Part shown: positions 43,707-55,110 of the stretch, one piece after another
Position numbering within the stretch: the first letter of the stretch is position 1
How the letters are laid out: each line of letters starts with the position of its first letter
NCBI GenBank assembly: GCA_021018995.1
Contig: CM037587.1
Span: 61,602,104 to 61,666,103, forward strand
DNA length: 64,000 bases
From: Chloranthus sessilifolius
Lineage: Eukaryota; Streptophyta; Magnoliopsida; Chloranthales; Chloranthaceae
Direction: 5' to 3'
Notes under the pieces: model-generated
Databases searched by the model: none
The model's input: the letters and a program-made list of their open reading frames with translations, nothing else
Told to the model about the DNA's origin: nothing
Program-made: the position numbers and the translations under genes

Positions 43707-45110
43707 TGATGAGTAGTGAAATATGATGATATTTCACCCCTAAATACCTATATTTAGCCGTCCGATGAAGGCTATCTGATGAGATTTGCTAGATTTGAAG
43801 TGTTTCAGGTAAATACAGTCCAAGTTTCTAAAACAGCCCAAGAATCCCGAAAATAATGTCAAAACACTGCTATTTTGGGTCATTGAGAACTTAGTGCGAC
43901 TTGCAGCTCAATTTGGACCTTCAAGACGTCAGATTCAGGAAATTGCTAAAACATAAAAGTTGTAGAGCTCGTCGTCAGCTTTCCAACGCCTCAAGAATCA
44001 CCTCAATCCGAGTTCGGTACAGAAAGTTATGAGCAAAATACCGAGGCAGTATCTGATGCAAAGCTAGGCGGGAATTCACGAAAATTACTCTTAGATGTCA
44101 ATCGAGAGAGGTATTAGGGTTAGGCTATTATAAAAAGGGAAGCCACGAGTTTCTTAGGATCATTATTATTTTTTGCAATTAGAATATTATTCATTCTTTC
44201 TTTTTAGTTTTTAGGGCTCTTCACTTTGGGGGAATATTTTCTTCATCTTTTCAAGTCTTCTTCTCTCCTTCTTCTAGGGTTTATTCAGGGTAGATTGTAC
44301 CTAGGATTTGCATTATTTTTCTCTGTGAAATTCATAGATTGTATTTAGGAAAAACAATTGCAAATATCTTTTGGAAGAAATAGAAGAGGAATGACTTTGA
44401 AAGAAAAAGGAGATCAAACACCAAAGATGAGCGGCTAAATCAGTAGATCGGGGAAGATGCGATCCCCAGATAAGTACCTATGTTTATGATTAATACCACA
44501 GTCTATTATTGTTATCATGGAATCGTTTTGCTCAAAGTTTGTGTGATTGAAAATATTTTAAATGCTTTGTTATGACCGTTGATTGCGCGTATCAACGGCC
44601 GTAATCGCTAGATCTGGACCTGCAGGCTGATCTAGGCTGTAGAGCGATTATGTGCTGATTGTCGTGATCTAAATATCATGAGATACGCTATGCTTTTTAC
44701 ATGACTCATACCGCAATGTTAGGCTGAGTCATTGTTTTTAGATAGGGTATGCCGGATTGATGAACATATTTTATTTCAAGTCATTTGTCTAGATGAATGA
44801 TGGTGTGAATGATGATTTAATGAAGCGTGGGTTTTAATGATAGAAAAGTGTCGAATAAGGTAGCATATTCCTTGATCTCATTTAATATTGTTCGTAGATT
44901 TATCGATAATTAATTGTTTAGATTAATTTATTTTTACGCATTTAGGAAAAGTGCGTTAAGTTTTGGTAAAATTGAATCGCCTTTGGTACTTCCTTAGGGA
45001 TGTTTTAAAATCTCTAAAGAATTAATTAAAATTCACGTTTCCTGGGTTCGACACTTCTTGCCATATGATAGATCTTGTGCACTTGCAAGGGTTACATTCT
45101 AAATCGATCA
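43707..45110 (+). repeat. 5' LTR of element D
   Basis: TGATGAGTAG...AAATCGATCA. Near the 5' end an inverted repeat GTGAAATAT/ATATTTCAC (43717-43738) is followed by CACCCC. Telobox TTAGGGTTAGG at about 44114-44124 and TATA box TATAAAAA at 44129-44136. Confidence 0.95.
44129..44136 (+). promoter_or_regulatory. TATA box of the D 5' LTR
   Basis: TATAAAAA five bases after a telobox-type TTAGGGTTAGG. The same pair is in the 3' LTR at about 54110-54131. Confidence 0.65.
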
Positions 45111-45942
45111 AGTTTTTTAGGCGCATTCTTGAAATCGGTGAAATTTTGATTAATTCGGATAGGGATTTTTCTGTTTTGAGTGTTTAAAAAAAATAAAAAT
45201 AAAAAAAAATAATAATTATTAAAATTTATTTCCCTTATTTTTCTCTCTTTGATAAGATTTTGTGGAGTCTTTTTAGGAAGTTTAGATTGTTAGGATACCT
45301 TCCTTAGGAAATTTAGGAAGTAGAGATTTTAGGACTTTTATTTTAGATTTGGTAGGACTCTTTTCCTTATTTTCCTCTTTTAGATATTTTTAGGATTTTC
45401 TAAATTTAGTCATTAACTTTATTGGGTCTTTTGTTTTAGGATTTTTAGGAATCTTTCATTCTTCTCCTTATTTTTCTCTTTTAGGAAAGATTTTATAGGA
45501 TTTTCAATTTTAATTTTTAATTTTCGAATTTAATAAAAAAAAAAAAAAAAATTAAAATTAAAAAAAAATTTAAAAATTTAATTCAATTTAAAAAAAAAAA
45601 AAAAAAAAAAAGAAAAATTTAATTAATTTAAATTGAATTTTAATTTTAATTTGAATTTAAAAAAAAAAAAAAAATTTTTTAATTTAAATTGAATTTTAAT
45701 TTTAATTTGAATTTAAAAAAAAAAAAAAATTTTAATTAATTAATTACTTAATTTAAAGTTTAATTTTAATTTTAATTTTAATAAAAAAAAATTAATTTAA
45801 AATTGGATTTTAAGTATAAAAAAAAAAAAAAAAAAAAAAAGAAATCTTTCCTGGATATTGACTCATTGTTGTTTAAATCGTTTGAAGCAGAATTTTGTGG
45901 GTTCGTTGTGGATTCTTCAACCCTGTTTGTGAGTGTTGGTGT
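45111..45942 (+). other. Leader of element D: decayed primer-binding site and long A/T-only tract
   Basis: Spacer AGTTTT at 45111-45116 is normal, but the primer site reads TTAGGCGCATTCTTGAAATC and matches tRNA-Asp only over GGCGC. From about 45186 to 45840 the sequence is nearly pure A and T with many A-runs; a unit of about 55-60 bases ('aattgaattttaattttaat') is repeated at about 45620-45670, 45680-45725 and partly 45755-45805. No gene. Confidence 0.75.
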
Positions 45943-47520
45943 ATGAGCTTTACTCGTTCTCATCACCCACAACTGCTACCGCTTAATCTTGAGACCGAAA
46001 GAGCTTGTAGAGAGAATCGAAGAGTCAGGAGGAATCAATATCAACAAACGAGACCATGGCGGACCAAAGGCAAGAGAGATGAGAATAACAACAATGGGAA
46101 TGTCAATAATGGAAATAATAGGAACAATAATTTTGATGAGGCCCTAGAACCGGAGTATTATAACGATCCTGGTTTTACGAGGATCGAGAATGTATTATGC
46201 ATGCTCCCATTCAGGAACCACTATGAATTCAAATCAAAGAATGATTCAAATGCTACCAATTTTCCATGGGTTAGCAAATGAAAATCCATACGTTCACTTA
46301 AATGAATTCAACGGGTATGCAAAATGTTTGAGTCCACAATGTCACGATGAGATAGCGAAGCTCAGGAGCTCTTTCCGTTCTCTTTAAGAGATAAAAAAAA
46401 CATGGTTCTATTCCTTAGAACCACAATCTATTCGAGTTGGGCGTAGCCGCATCGCCGCCTTAAAAATATTTTCCCATGACTAAGGCCATTGAATTGCGTC
46501 GGAAGATCCAGTTCTTTTCCCAACAACCTCTGAAACATTCCATGAATGTTGGGAGCGTTTAAGGAATTGATCGAAGTTGCCCAAATCATCAAGTTCCAAG
46601 GTGGCAACAAGTCCAAAGTTTTTACAATGGATCGATTCTCAAGAGACGCATGGTTGATGCATCTTGTGGTGGATCTTGTGCCACGAAGAAGCCGATTTAA
46701 TTGGGCATTGTTTGAAAAGTTATATCAAACTTGATACAAAGTGAGACATCACGAACCAACTTGAACTGGCACCTAAATCTCATGTGTTGACAAAAGGCGG
46801 ATTGTACGATGTCAACAATAATGCCTCAGATCTCTCAACAAAGTTTTACATGCTGTCCAAACAGATGAAAAAGTTGTTAGCTGCTACCAAGCAAGCTAAA
46901 ACTCCTGTCACCCCCACAGTGTGGTCCATTTGTGACCACCCAGGTCATAAGGCTAATGAGTGCCCTACTACCTTGTCATTCTTCCCTGATGAACCTAATC
47001 CTCAACAGCAGGTAAATGTGACTCAATCTTATCGGTGGTAGAAACATGTACTCCAATTCCTACAATCCGGAATGGAAAAATCACCCCAACTTAGGATGGG
47101 GTGAATCGAACCAAACTGGCCAGGTAAACCAGCATCATAGAGCCAACACAATGGGTGGACAACAACCTTTTCAACCAAATTTTCAACACAATTTTCGTCC
47201 ACAATGTAATTTCCGGTGAATTCTAATTTCCAAGCAATTCCAATTTCAGAATGCTCAGTATTATCATCCAAATTCGACTCTAGAAAAATCGAATTTCAAT
47301 CAGAATCTTAATCAATCTCATGCCAGTACTTCGAAAGATTCTGATCTGGAAGAAAAGCTTATGCGAAGCATGCAATCTTCGAGATGATAATGGACCAAGT
47401 CATCAATTGGCCAATCAACCGAGTCAAGGTAGGCTCCCAACCCATCAATAATCCTCGAGGCCAAGCACCATCTCAAGCGGGACCATCGAATAGTCAAGCT
47501 TGAAAGTCACATTACGGTCT
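45943..47520 (+). pseudogene. Gag of element D (broken)
   Basis: Start at M-S-F-T-R-S-H-H-P-Q (45943), inside a longer frame from 45895. Blocks in changing frames: Arg/Asn-rich N-terminus with an N-N-N-N-G-N stretch, M-L-P-I-F-H-G-L, LRLFPFSLRD-like near 46365, VDASCGGS near 46650, and a knuckle I-C-D-H-P-G-H-K-A-N-E-C near 46930 whose first Cys is Trp-Ser. About six frameshifts. The tail 47520-47760 is a purine-rich Glu/Lys-coding run. Confidence 0.75.
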
Positions 47521-48560
47521 TTGAGAAGTGGACGAGAGGTTCATAATCAAGTGGAAATGCACTGTAGAAGCGATGAAGAAAGACAATAGAGGAAAAGAAT
47601 CGGAGAAAAGAAAGGAGAAAGGAAAAGGAAAGAGAAAGAAAGAGACAAAGAGCAGGAGATAAGAAAAGTGCAAGAGCAAGGAAGAGAGAAAGGAAAAGAA
47701 AAGTAATAGAGGAAGAGTTTCCTTCAACCGTCCAACAAGGACGTGAAAAGAATCGAAATGGAATGCACCTTATGTCCCAAAGGCACCATTCCCTCAATGC
47801 CTAACTCCTCCATCTAGAATGGGAAAGGGCCGACAAAATGGAAGAAATTTTGAAACATTCAAGCAAGTAAAGATAAATCTTCCATTACTTGAAACAATCA
47901 AACAAGTCCCCGAGCACGCCAAGTTTTTCAAAGATTTGTGCACTCGGAAGAGAAAGGCACGCATCACGTTTCAAAGAAAGTGTTCCTAACAAATCAAGTC
48001 GATTCGATATTGCGATTGGAAACCCCACGAAAACCGAAGACCACAGGTCCCAACTGTTCCATGTGTCATTGGTGGGCAACCAATTGGAAAGGCGTTATTG
48101 GATTTGGGAGCAAGTGTTAATCGATCCCATACTCAATGTCGAGAAACTTCGGATTGGGTGAATTGAAACCCACGACGGTCACACTCAACCGGCAGATAGA
48201 TCGAAAAGAAGACCGAGGGTGTTATCGAGGATGTTTTGGTTGGAATAGACAAGTTTGTCTTTCCGGTGGACTTCGTTGTCTTAGACATGGAACCACCCGA
48301 AATCAATCAATCAAGTCCCAATTATTCTTGGACGTCCCGTTTCTCGCCATCGCCAACGCTTGCATTAATTGTCACACAGAGTCATGGACGCGTTTCTTTT
48401 GGAAACATGAAAGTCGCTTAACATATTCCATGCGATGAACCATTTCCCTAATGAGGATGAGGTCGAATGTTTTTACATCGATCGGATGGGGCGAAGTGGT
48501 GGATGAAGCATTACCATCAATGCTCACCAAAGAGGAATTTGAAACCGCTTTGTTAGCCAT
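47521..48560 (+). pseudogene. Gag tail and aspartic protease of element D (broken)
   Basis: FKQVKINLPLLE-like and F-L-K-D-L-C-T-R-K-R blocks lie near 47865-47955, then K-A-L-L-D-L-G-A-S-V-N at about 48085-48120 (retropepsin site) and L-G-E-L-K-P-T-T-V-T-L. V-L-V-G-I-D-K-F and P-V-D-F-V-V-L-D-M follow near 48235-48290. Frameshifts between each block. Confidence 0.75.
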
Positions 48561-49660
48561 CTATGAGGACAAAGGGCTTGAAAGGAAGCGGAAGAGAAAA
48601 GTCAATCTCATCATGTGAGGATGATAAGTTATCTGAAGTTGTGACTAAGGTAGTACCACTACCTACTGAGGTAAAGGATGTGCTGACTCCATCAATTGAG
48701 CAGCCACCAACTGTGGAATTGAAACAATTGCCTAAGTCCCTCAAATATGCTTTTCTGGGACCTCGAGAAACACTTCCAGTGATAATTTCATCCACATTAT
48801 CGGAAGAACAAGAGAATGATTTGTTGAAGGTCTGCCGAAGAGCACAAGGAGGCCATCGGATGGACCTTAGCGATCTCAAGGATTGACCCATCGGTATGTA
48901 TGCATAAAATACATCCGGAGGATGAGAGTAAACCATCGAGGGAACCACGAGGCGACTTAATCCGAACATGCAAGAAGTCGTTTTAAAGGAAATCATTAAA
49001 CTCCTCGATGCTGGAATCATCTATCCGATCTCTGATAGTGAATGGGTTAGTCCAGTACAAATCGTTCCGAAAAAGTCTGGAATTACAGTGAAAGAAACTA
49101 CGGAGGGAGAATTGGTGCCCGCTCGTGAACCTACTGGATTGCGTGTGTGCATTGATTATCGAAAATTGAACACGACCACCGAAAGATCATTTTCCCTTCC
49201 GTTCATTGATCAAATTCTTGAGAAGTTAGGGCAAGAGTTTTATTGCTTTCTTGATGGTTATTCGGGATACAATCAAGTGCGTTTTCCGGTGATCAAGAGA
49301 AGACAACATTCACGTGTCCATATGGTACGTTTGCATATCGAAGGATGCCATTCGGCTTATGTAATGCTCCGGCCACGTTTCAACGATGTATGTTGGCCAT
49401 ATTCTCGGACATGATCGACAAATTCATCGAAGTCTTCATGGACGACTTCTCGGTATTTGGAAAAACATTTAATTCTTGTTTGAATCATCTTTCACAGTGT
49501 TGCAACGCGTTGTGTAGATTCCAAACTTGTTCTCGGGAAAAGAGCCATTTTATGGTTCAACAAGGAATTGTGTTGGGGCATATTGTTTCAACGAAAGGAA
49601 TTGAAGTTGATAAAGGCGAAGGTCGACTTAATTGCAAATTTACCACCTCCTAAAAGTGTT
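48561..49660 (+). pseudogene. Reverse transcriptase of element D (broken by small indels)
   Basis: KQLPKSLKYAFLG (48720) leads in. The frame 48968-49414 holds LLDAGIIYPISDSEWVSP and VPKKSGITV, LRVCIDYRKLN, then FSLPFIDQIL where the usual HFPLPF is shifted by one missing C in a C-run. F-L-D-G-Y-S-G-Y-N-Q, MPFGLCNAPATFQRCM (49345) and catalytic F-M-D-D-F (49435-49449) follow. Athila-type RT. Confidence 0.85.
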
Positions 49661-50370
49661 GACAAATTCGATCATTTTTGGGGCATCTTTGGATTTTATA
49701 GAAGATTCATTAAGGATTTTAGCAAGGTGGCTAAACCATTGTGCACTTTGCTTGGCAAAGATGTTCCTTTTGATTTTGATGAGGATTGCATAAAGGCATT
49801 CCTAAAATTGCGTGAACTCTTATCAAATGCACCAATAATCCAACCACCGGATTATTCTTTACCATTCGAACTCATGTGTGATGCATCTGATTATGCGATC
49901 GGAGCTGTCTTAGGGCAAAGGGTGAATAAATTACCTCACGTAATTTATTATGCTAGCAAGACATTAATTGATGTGATCAACTGAATTCCACCACCACCGA
50001 GAAGGAATTATTAGCTGTGGTGTATGCTCTGGACAAATTCCGTTCCTATTTGCTTGGATCGAAAATAGTGGTCTTTTCAGACCACTCTGCTTTGAAATAT
50101 CTTTTAGTAAAGAAGGATGCGAAACCAAGGCTGATCCGTTGGATCCTGCTTCTCCAGGAATTCAACTTTGAGATTAAAGATAAAAAGGGGGTTGAGAACG
50201 TTGTGGCTGATCATCTGTCTAGAATTCTGCCTGAAGAATCATCTATACCTGAGACCATCCGTGACACATTTCCGGATGAACATTTGATGGCAATTGATGT
50301 AGGTGCAAAAGTTCCGTGGTTTGCTAACATCGTGAATTATCCGTCATCGCGTAATTCCCAAGTGGGGTAA
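49661..50370 (+). pseudogene. RNase H of element D
   Basis: [18 protein letters not shown] near 49870, [15 protein letters not shown] near 49990 (a one-base indel before it), [12 protein letters not shown] near 50070, then [17 protein letters not shown] and [13 protein letters not shown]. All three catalytic acids are present. The single break near 49980 is a missing base. Confidence 0.85.
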
Positions 50371-50399
50371 GAATGATAAGAATCTCTTTTCTCCCAAAT

Positions 50400-51567
50400 A
50401 AAATACTATTTGGGATGAACCATATTTGTTTAAATTCTACTCGGATCGGATCATTAGAGATGCGTGCGGAAGACGAGCAACTAAGCGTCTAAATTTTTGC
50501 CATCTTTGGGGCTGTGGAGGCCATTTCGAGACGAAGACCGCATGTAAAATCCTTCAAAGCGGATTCTGGCCCTCAATCTTTCGTGACGCTCAATCGCAAG
50601 GAATGCCAGCGGTGTCAACTTGGCAATATTTCCTGACGAAATATGATGCCCTTAATCCAATTCGATTGTTGAAATTTTCGATGTTTGGGGATTGACTTTA
50701 TGGGTCCTTTTCCACCATCCTTTGGGTATTCATATATTTACGGTGGTTGACTATGTCTCCAAATGGATTGAAGCTGGCAACCCGATCAAATGATCACAAG
50801 GTTGTGGTCAAATTTACGAGAGAACATGTGTTTAACCGATTCGGGATCCCAAGAGCAATCATCGGTGATGGCGGTTCGCATTTTGCAATAGCCATTTTGC
50901 CACTTTAATGAAGAAATGCACGTCACTCACAAAGTCGCTTCGCCGTACCATCCACGAACTAGTGGTCGTGGAAGTGTCTAACCGGAAATCAAGCGAATTC
51001 TAGAAAAGACTGCAACGGATAGAAGAGATTGGTCAAACCGGCTATCTCGATGCTTTAGGGCCTATCGTGATCGCATTCAAGACACCGATCGAATGTCTCC
51101 TTGAATTGTCTACGGAAGGCATGTCATCTTCTGTCGAATTGGAGCATAAGGCATTACAGGCGATCAAACGATTTAATTTCGATATGCAAGCAGCAGGGTC
51201 GAATCGCCGGTTACAGTTGAGTGAATTAGAAGAGTTACGCTACGATGCGTATGAAAATTCAAAGATGTACAAGGAAAGGTACAAAAAGTTGCACGATCAA
51301 TTAATTTCTCGGAAGGAGTTTCATGTTGGCCAAAAAGGTTGGTTATTCAATTCCCGACTTAAGCTTCATCGTGGGAAATTGAAATCTAGATGGGAAGGCC
51401 CGTTTCAGGTTGTTTCCATTAGTGAGCACGGTGCAATTGAAATTCAAAGCCTTCAGGACAATCGAGTTTTCAAAGTGAATGCCCAAAGACTCAAACCAAT
51501 GTTTGAGCCGATGACCCGATTTAAGATTGAGGCGATGCACCTTAGTGATCCAGTTCTTGATCAATGA
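50400..51567 (+). pseudogene. Integrase of element D
   Basis: C-G-G-H-F-E zinc region near 50512, first catalytic Asp in [10 protein letters not shown] (50690-50715), V-D-Y-V-S-K-W near 50748, G-D-G-G-S-H-F near 50866-50886 (second Asp), then Y-H-P-R-T-S-G and a shortened Glu region near 50955. The C-terminal frame 51067-51567 is intact: [45 protein letters not shown]. Frameshifts near 50690 and 50930. Confidence 0.85.
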
Positions 51568-53497
51568 AGAGGTCGGTATCGACACTTAAACTTCGGTAAC
51601 TTCACGGGAGGCAACCCAGTGTGTTTTATTTAGGAGTTGGACACGAGGTTTAGTTTAGGATTTAGGATTTATTTCTCTTTCGTATGTTTAGTTCTAGAAT
51701 ATTAGTTTTAGTTTAGTTTAGGTTATTTTAATTTCCAAATTAGTGTAGCCACATTACCTTCAATCTATTTTTGGTCATGTTCTAATTTGATGCCCATATT
51801 CTCTTTTGATCTTTGTGTTGAGGTACTTTTCAACAGTTTGGGGTACCTACTTATTTCAAACAATGAGGACATTGTCATTTTTAGGTTTGGGGTATGTATG
51901 ATTATCTATCTTTCATCACTTATTTTGATTTTCTTTGAAAAAAAAAAAAAATTTTTTGGAACCATCATACATGATTTACTTTGCAATAGTTTTCAAACTT
52001 TAGTTGATGATGCATGTGAATTTAATTTTGAGAATATTGATGTCATATTTTGAATACTTGTATCTAGGATGATGAGGCTTAATGTGATAATTTGTGGAAG
52101 ACTCAAATTCATGCTTAGAATTTTGCACTTATACCAAGCTAAGACTTAGAAATCGATGAACTATTTTGAGCGTTGAATCTTAGGTTCTTAGTGGAGACTA
52201 AACCCGATAGCTTTAGAGCTAATTTCCGTCATTGATGAGTGAATATATAAACTCGAGTTTTCTTTGAATCTGAATTATTTTGCATAATCTCATACATTTT
52301 ATTTTGGCTTGTGACTTTGCATGATATCAAATTCATATTATTGTGTTAGAACGTACTGTATATCTACTCAAGACAAATAGGCAAGGTTACCATCTTTTAA
52401 GGAAATGATTGAAGGCCATCTTTGGCTCGTTTGTGCTTGAAATGCCCCACCTCATATAAATTTATCCTTCTAGTACCCCTTTGAGCCTATAGAAAAATTT
52501 ACCCTTATACATTCTTTGATAAGCCACGTTAACTTTAACCCTTCACAATTTCTGAAAATTTAGCTTTACCTTCTTATTTCGAGAAATTAGGAACGAGGGA
52601 TGAAAATGAGCGAAAAGAGAGTAAGTGGAGAGATAATGAGTTATGGTGTTTCGAGAGTGTATGGCAAATATAAAAAAGAAAAAAGGAGAGAAAAAAAAAA
52701 AAAAAAAAAGGAATGAAAATGAGGTGCTTCAAGAAAAGAAAATTCAAAGAGAAGAAAGAATGAGAAAAGAAAATATTGAAAAAAAAATGGTGAGAAATTA
52801 GAAAAGAAAAAAAAAAGAAAAGAAGAGAAATAAAAAAATAAAAAAAAAAATCAGAAGTTAGTTCCTTTTCCAATTTCTCAGAAATTTTGAATCACAATTC
52901 CCTTTCTTTCTTACCCTTACCTGAGCCCCATTACAACCCTACAAAAGACCTTCATGATCCGATCTTGCATTGGTAACTGTCTTGTGGAGAGTCAATATAT
53001 AATACTTATGACACTTGATATGACATGCTTAGGATATACAAGTATCTGTTCTTATGAGATTTATTTTTGTTCATTGATTGCATCGTGTTTCATTTATCAT
53101 GTGAGACCTTTTTATTTGCTTTGTATTGATCTCTCACATGTGCGAAAACTTACCAATCATCGGAGTGATTTTATTTTGAGAGTATACCTAAAGTGAGGAT
53201 TGAGTCAAGACAACAGATCCGATGATTTCCCGTTTGGACTAGTTCTGAGATGGATGAATCTTGGTTTTGGTATGCACACACTACACGTTTAAGCATGAAT
53301 GGATGAGTTATCTAACGATTTGGAGCATTAGACTAATTTGAATGGATATTGGTATGATTAGTGTAACATTGTTATTTAAAATTGAGAATTTGCATGTTGA
53401 ATTGATTATTGATTTTGAGCTTTGAAGTGAAATATATGTTATACAAATCACATTTCCAACCCTCAATTTCACCGATGGTCTGAAATCTTTGGAAGTT
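51568..53497 (+). other. 3' non-coding region of element D
   Basis: About 1.9 kb with no ORF3. It begins with 'cacgggaggcaacccagtg', then AT-rich sequence with a purine-rich, A-run stretch at 52570-52860. The + strand frames 51787-52053 and 52954-53196 have no known features. Athila-type elements without ORF3 are known. Confidence 0.7.
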
Positions 53498-53701
53498 TGT
53501 GGGTAACTTCACTGCAAACCCCCAGGAGACACAACTCCTCCACTAGGGATCACCTAGGGGTTTAAAGGCTTGTTGCACATGCTAAGTGCAATCGTGTTCC
53601 CTACGAAAGTGGCATTTAAATTTTAGGATGTTAGTTTGATTTGCTTTATATTTCTATCATTCTCTTTGCTCGAGGACTAGCAAAGTGTAGGTTTGGGGGT
53701 G
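53498..53701 (+). promoter_or_regulatory. Polypurine tract and conserved stem-loop module, element D
   Basis: AGGAG/CTCCT stem at 53524-53539, CTAGG/CCTAG at about 53543-53557, hairpin I at 53573-53591 (TTGCAC, loop ATGCTAA, GTGCAA), then CCCTACGAAAGTGGCATTTAA, hairpin II at 53664-53685 (CTTTGCT, CGAGGACT, AGCAAAG), and purine tract TAGGTTTGGGGGTG ending at the LTR. Same order as A, B and C although the rest of the 3' region does not align. Confidence 0.85.
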
Positions 53702-55105
53702 TGATGAGTAGTGAAATATGATGATATTTCACCCCTAAATACCTATATTTAGCCGTCCGATGAAGGCTATCTGATGAGATTTGCTAGATTTGAAGTGTTT
53801 CAGGTAAATACAGTCCAAGTTTCTAAAACAGCCCAAGAATCCCGAAAATAATGTCAAAACACTGCTATTTTGGGTCATTGAGAACTTAGTGCGACTTGCA
53901 GCTCAATTTGGACCTTCAAGACGTCAGATTCAGGAAATTGCTAAAACATAAAAGTTGTAGAGCTCGTCGTCAGCTTTCCAACGCCTCAAGAATCACCTCA
54001 ATCCGAGTTCGGTACAGAAAGTTATGAGCAAAATACCGAGGCAGTATCTGATGCAAAGCTAGGCGGGAATTCACGAAAATTACTCTTAGATGTCAATCGA
54101 GAGAGGTATTAGGGTTAGGCTATTATAAAAAGGGAAGCCACGAGTTTCTTAGGATCATTATTATTTTTGCAATTAGAATATTATTCATTCTTTCTTTTTA
54201 GTTTTAGGGCTCTTCACTTTGGGGAATATTTTCTTCATCTTTTCAAGTCTTCTTCTCTCCTTCTTCTAGGGTTTATTCAGTAGATTGTACCTAGGATTTG
54301 CATTATTTTCTCTGAAATTCATAGATTGTATTTAGGAAAAACAATTGCAAATATCTTTTGGAAGAAATAAAGAGGAATGACTTTGAAAGAAAAGGAGATC
54401 AAACACCAAAGATGGCTAAATCGATAGATCGGGAAGATGCGATCCCCGGATAAGTACCTATGTTTATGATTAATACCACATCTATTATTGTTATCATGGA
54501 ATCGTTTTGCTCAAAGTTTGTGTGATTGAAAATATTTTAAATGCTTTGTTATGACCGTTGATTGCCGTATCAACGGCGTAATCGCTAGATCTGGACTGGT
54601 GATCTAGGTGTAGAGCGATTATGTCTTTGATTGTCGTGATCTAAATATCATGAGATACGCTATGCTTTTTACATGACTCATACCGCAATGTTAGGCTGAG
54701 TCATTGTTTTTAGATAGGGTATGCCGGATTGATGATCATATTTTATTTCAAGTCATTTTTCTAGATGAATGATGGTGTGAATGATGATTTAATGAAACTG
54801 TGGGTTTTAATGATAGAAAAGGGGTACGAATCTGGGGTAGCATATTCCTTGATCTCATTTTAATATTGTTCGTAGATTTATCAGTAATTAATTGTTTAGA
54901 TTAATTTATTTTTCTGCATTTAGGAAAAGTGCGTTAAGTTTTTGGTAAAATTGAATCTGCCCTTTGGTACTTCCTTAGGGATGTTTTTAAAATCTCTAAA
55001 AGAATTAATTAAAAATTCACGTTTCCCTGTGGGTTCGACACCCCTGTTCTTGCCATACTGCAATAGATCTTGTGCACTTGCAAGGGTTACATTCTAAATC
55101 GATCA
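53702..55105 (+). repeat. 3' LTR of element D
   Basis: TGATGAGTAG...AAATCGATCA, followed by GTGGC. Identical by eye to the 5' LTR over the first 480 bases, then differs by many 1-4 base indels and few substitutions. Confidence 0.95.
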
Positions 55106-55110
55106 GTGGC
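55106..55110. repeat. Right target-site duplication GTGGC of element D
   Basis: Exact copy of 43702-43706. Confidence 0.95.

Larger units (their letters stand above)
43707..55105 (+). mobile_element. Athila-type element D (11.4 kb)
   Basis: LTRs 43707-45110 and 53702-55105, gag, protease, RT, RNase H, integrase, no ORF3, polypurine tract at 53688-53701. The pol wording (LLDAGIIYPISDSEWV, VPKKSGIT) is Athila-type, but LTRs (1.4 kb, TGATGAGTAG...CGATCA) are quite unlike those of A, B and C. The first 480 bases of the two LTRs look identical, so it is the youngest large insertion here. Its coding frames are broken mostly by one- to three-base indels. Confidence 0.93.

Noticed and set aside
47507..47797. 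- strand frame rich in Leu, Phe and Ser resembling a membrane protein
   Set aside because: It is antisense to the Glu/Lys-coding purine-rich tail of D gag; the apparent hydrophobicity is a by-product.
52570..52860. Purine-rich A-run stretch in D as a poly(A) tail of a SINE or LINE
   Set aside because: No element body or target duplication adjoins it; it is part of D's 3' region.
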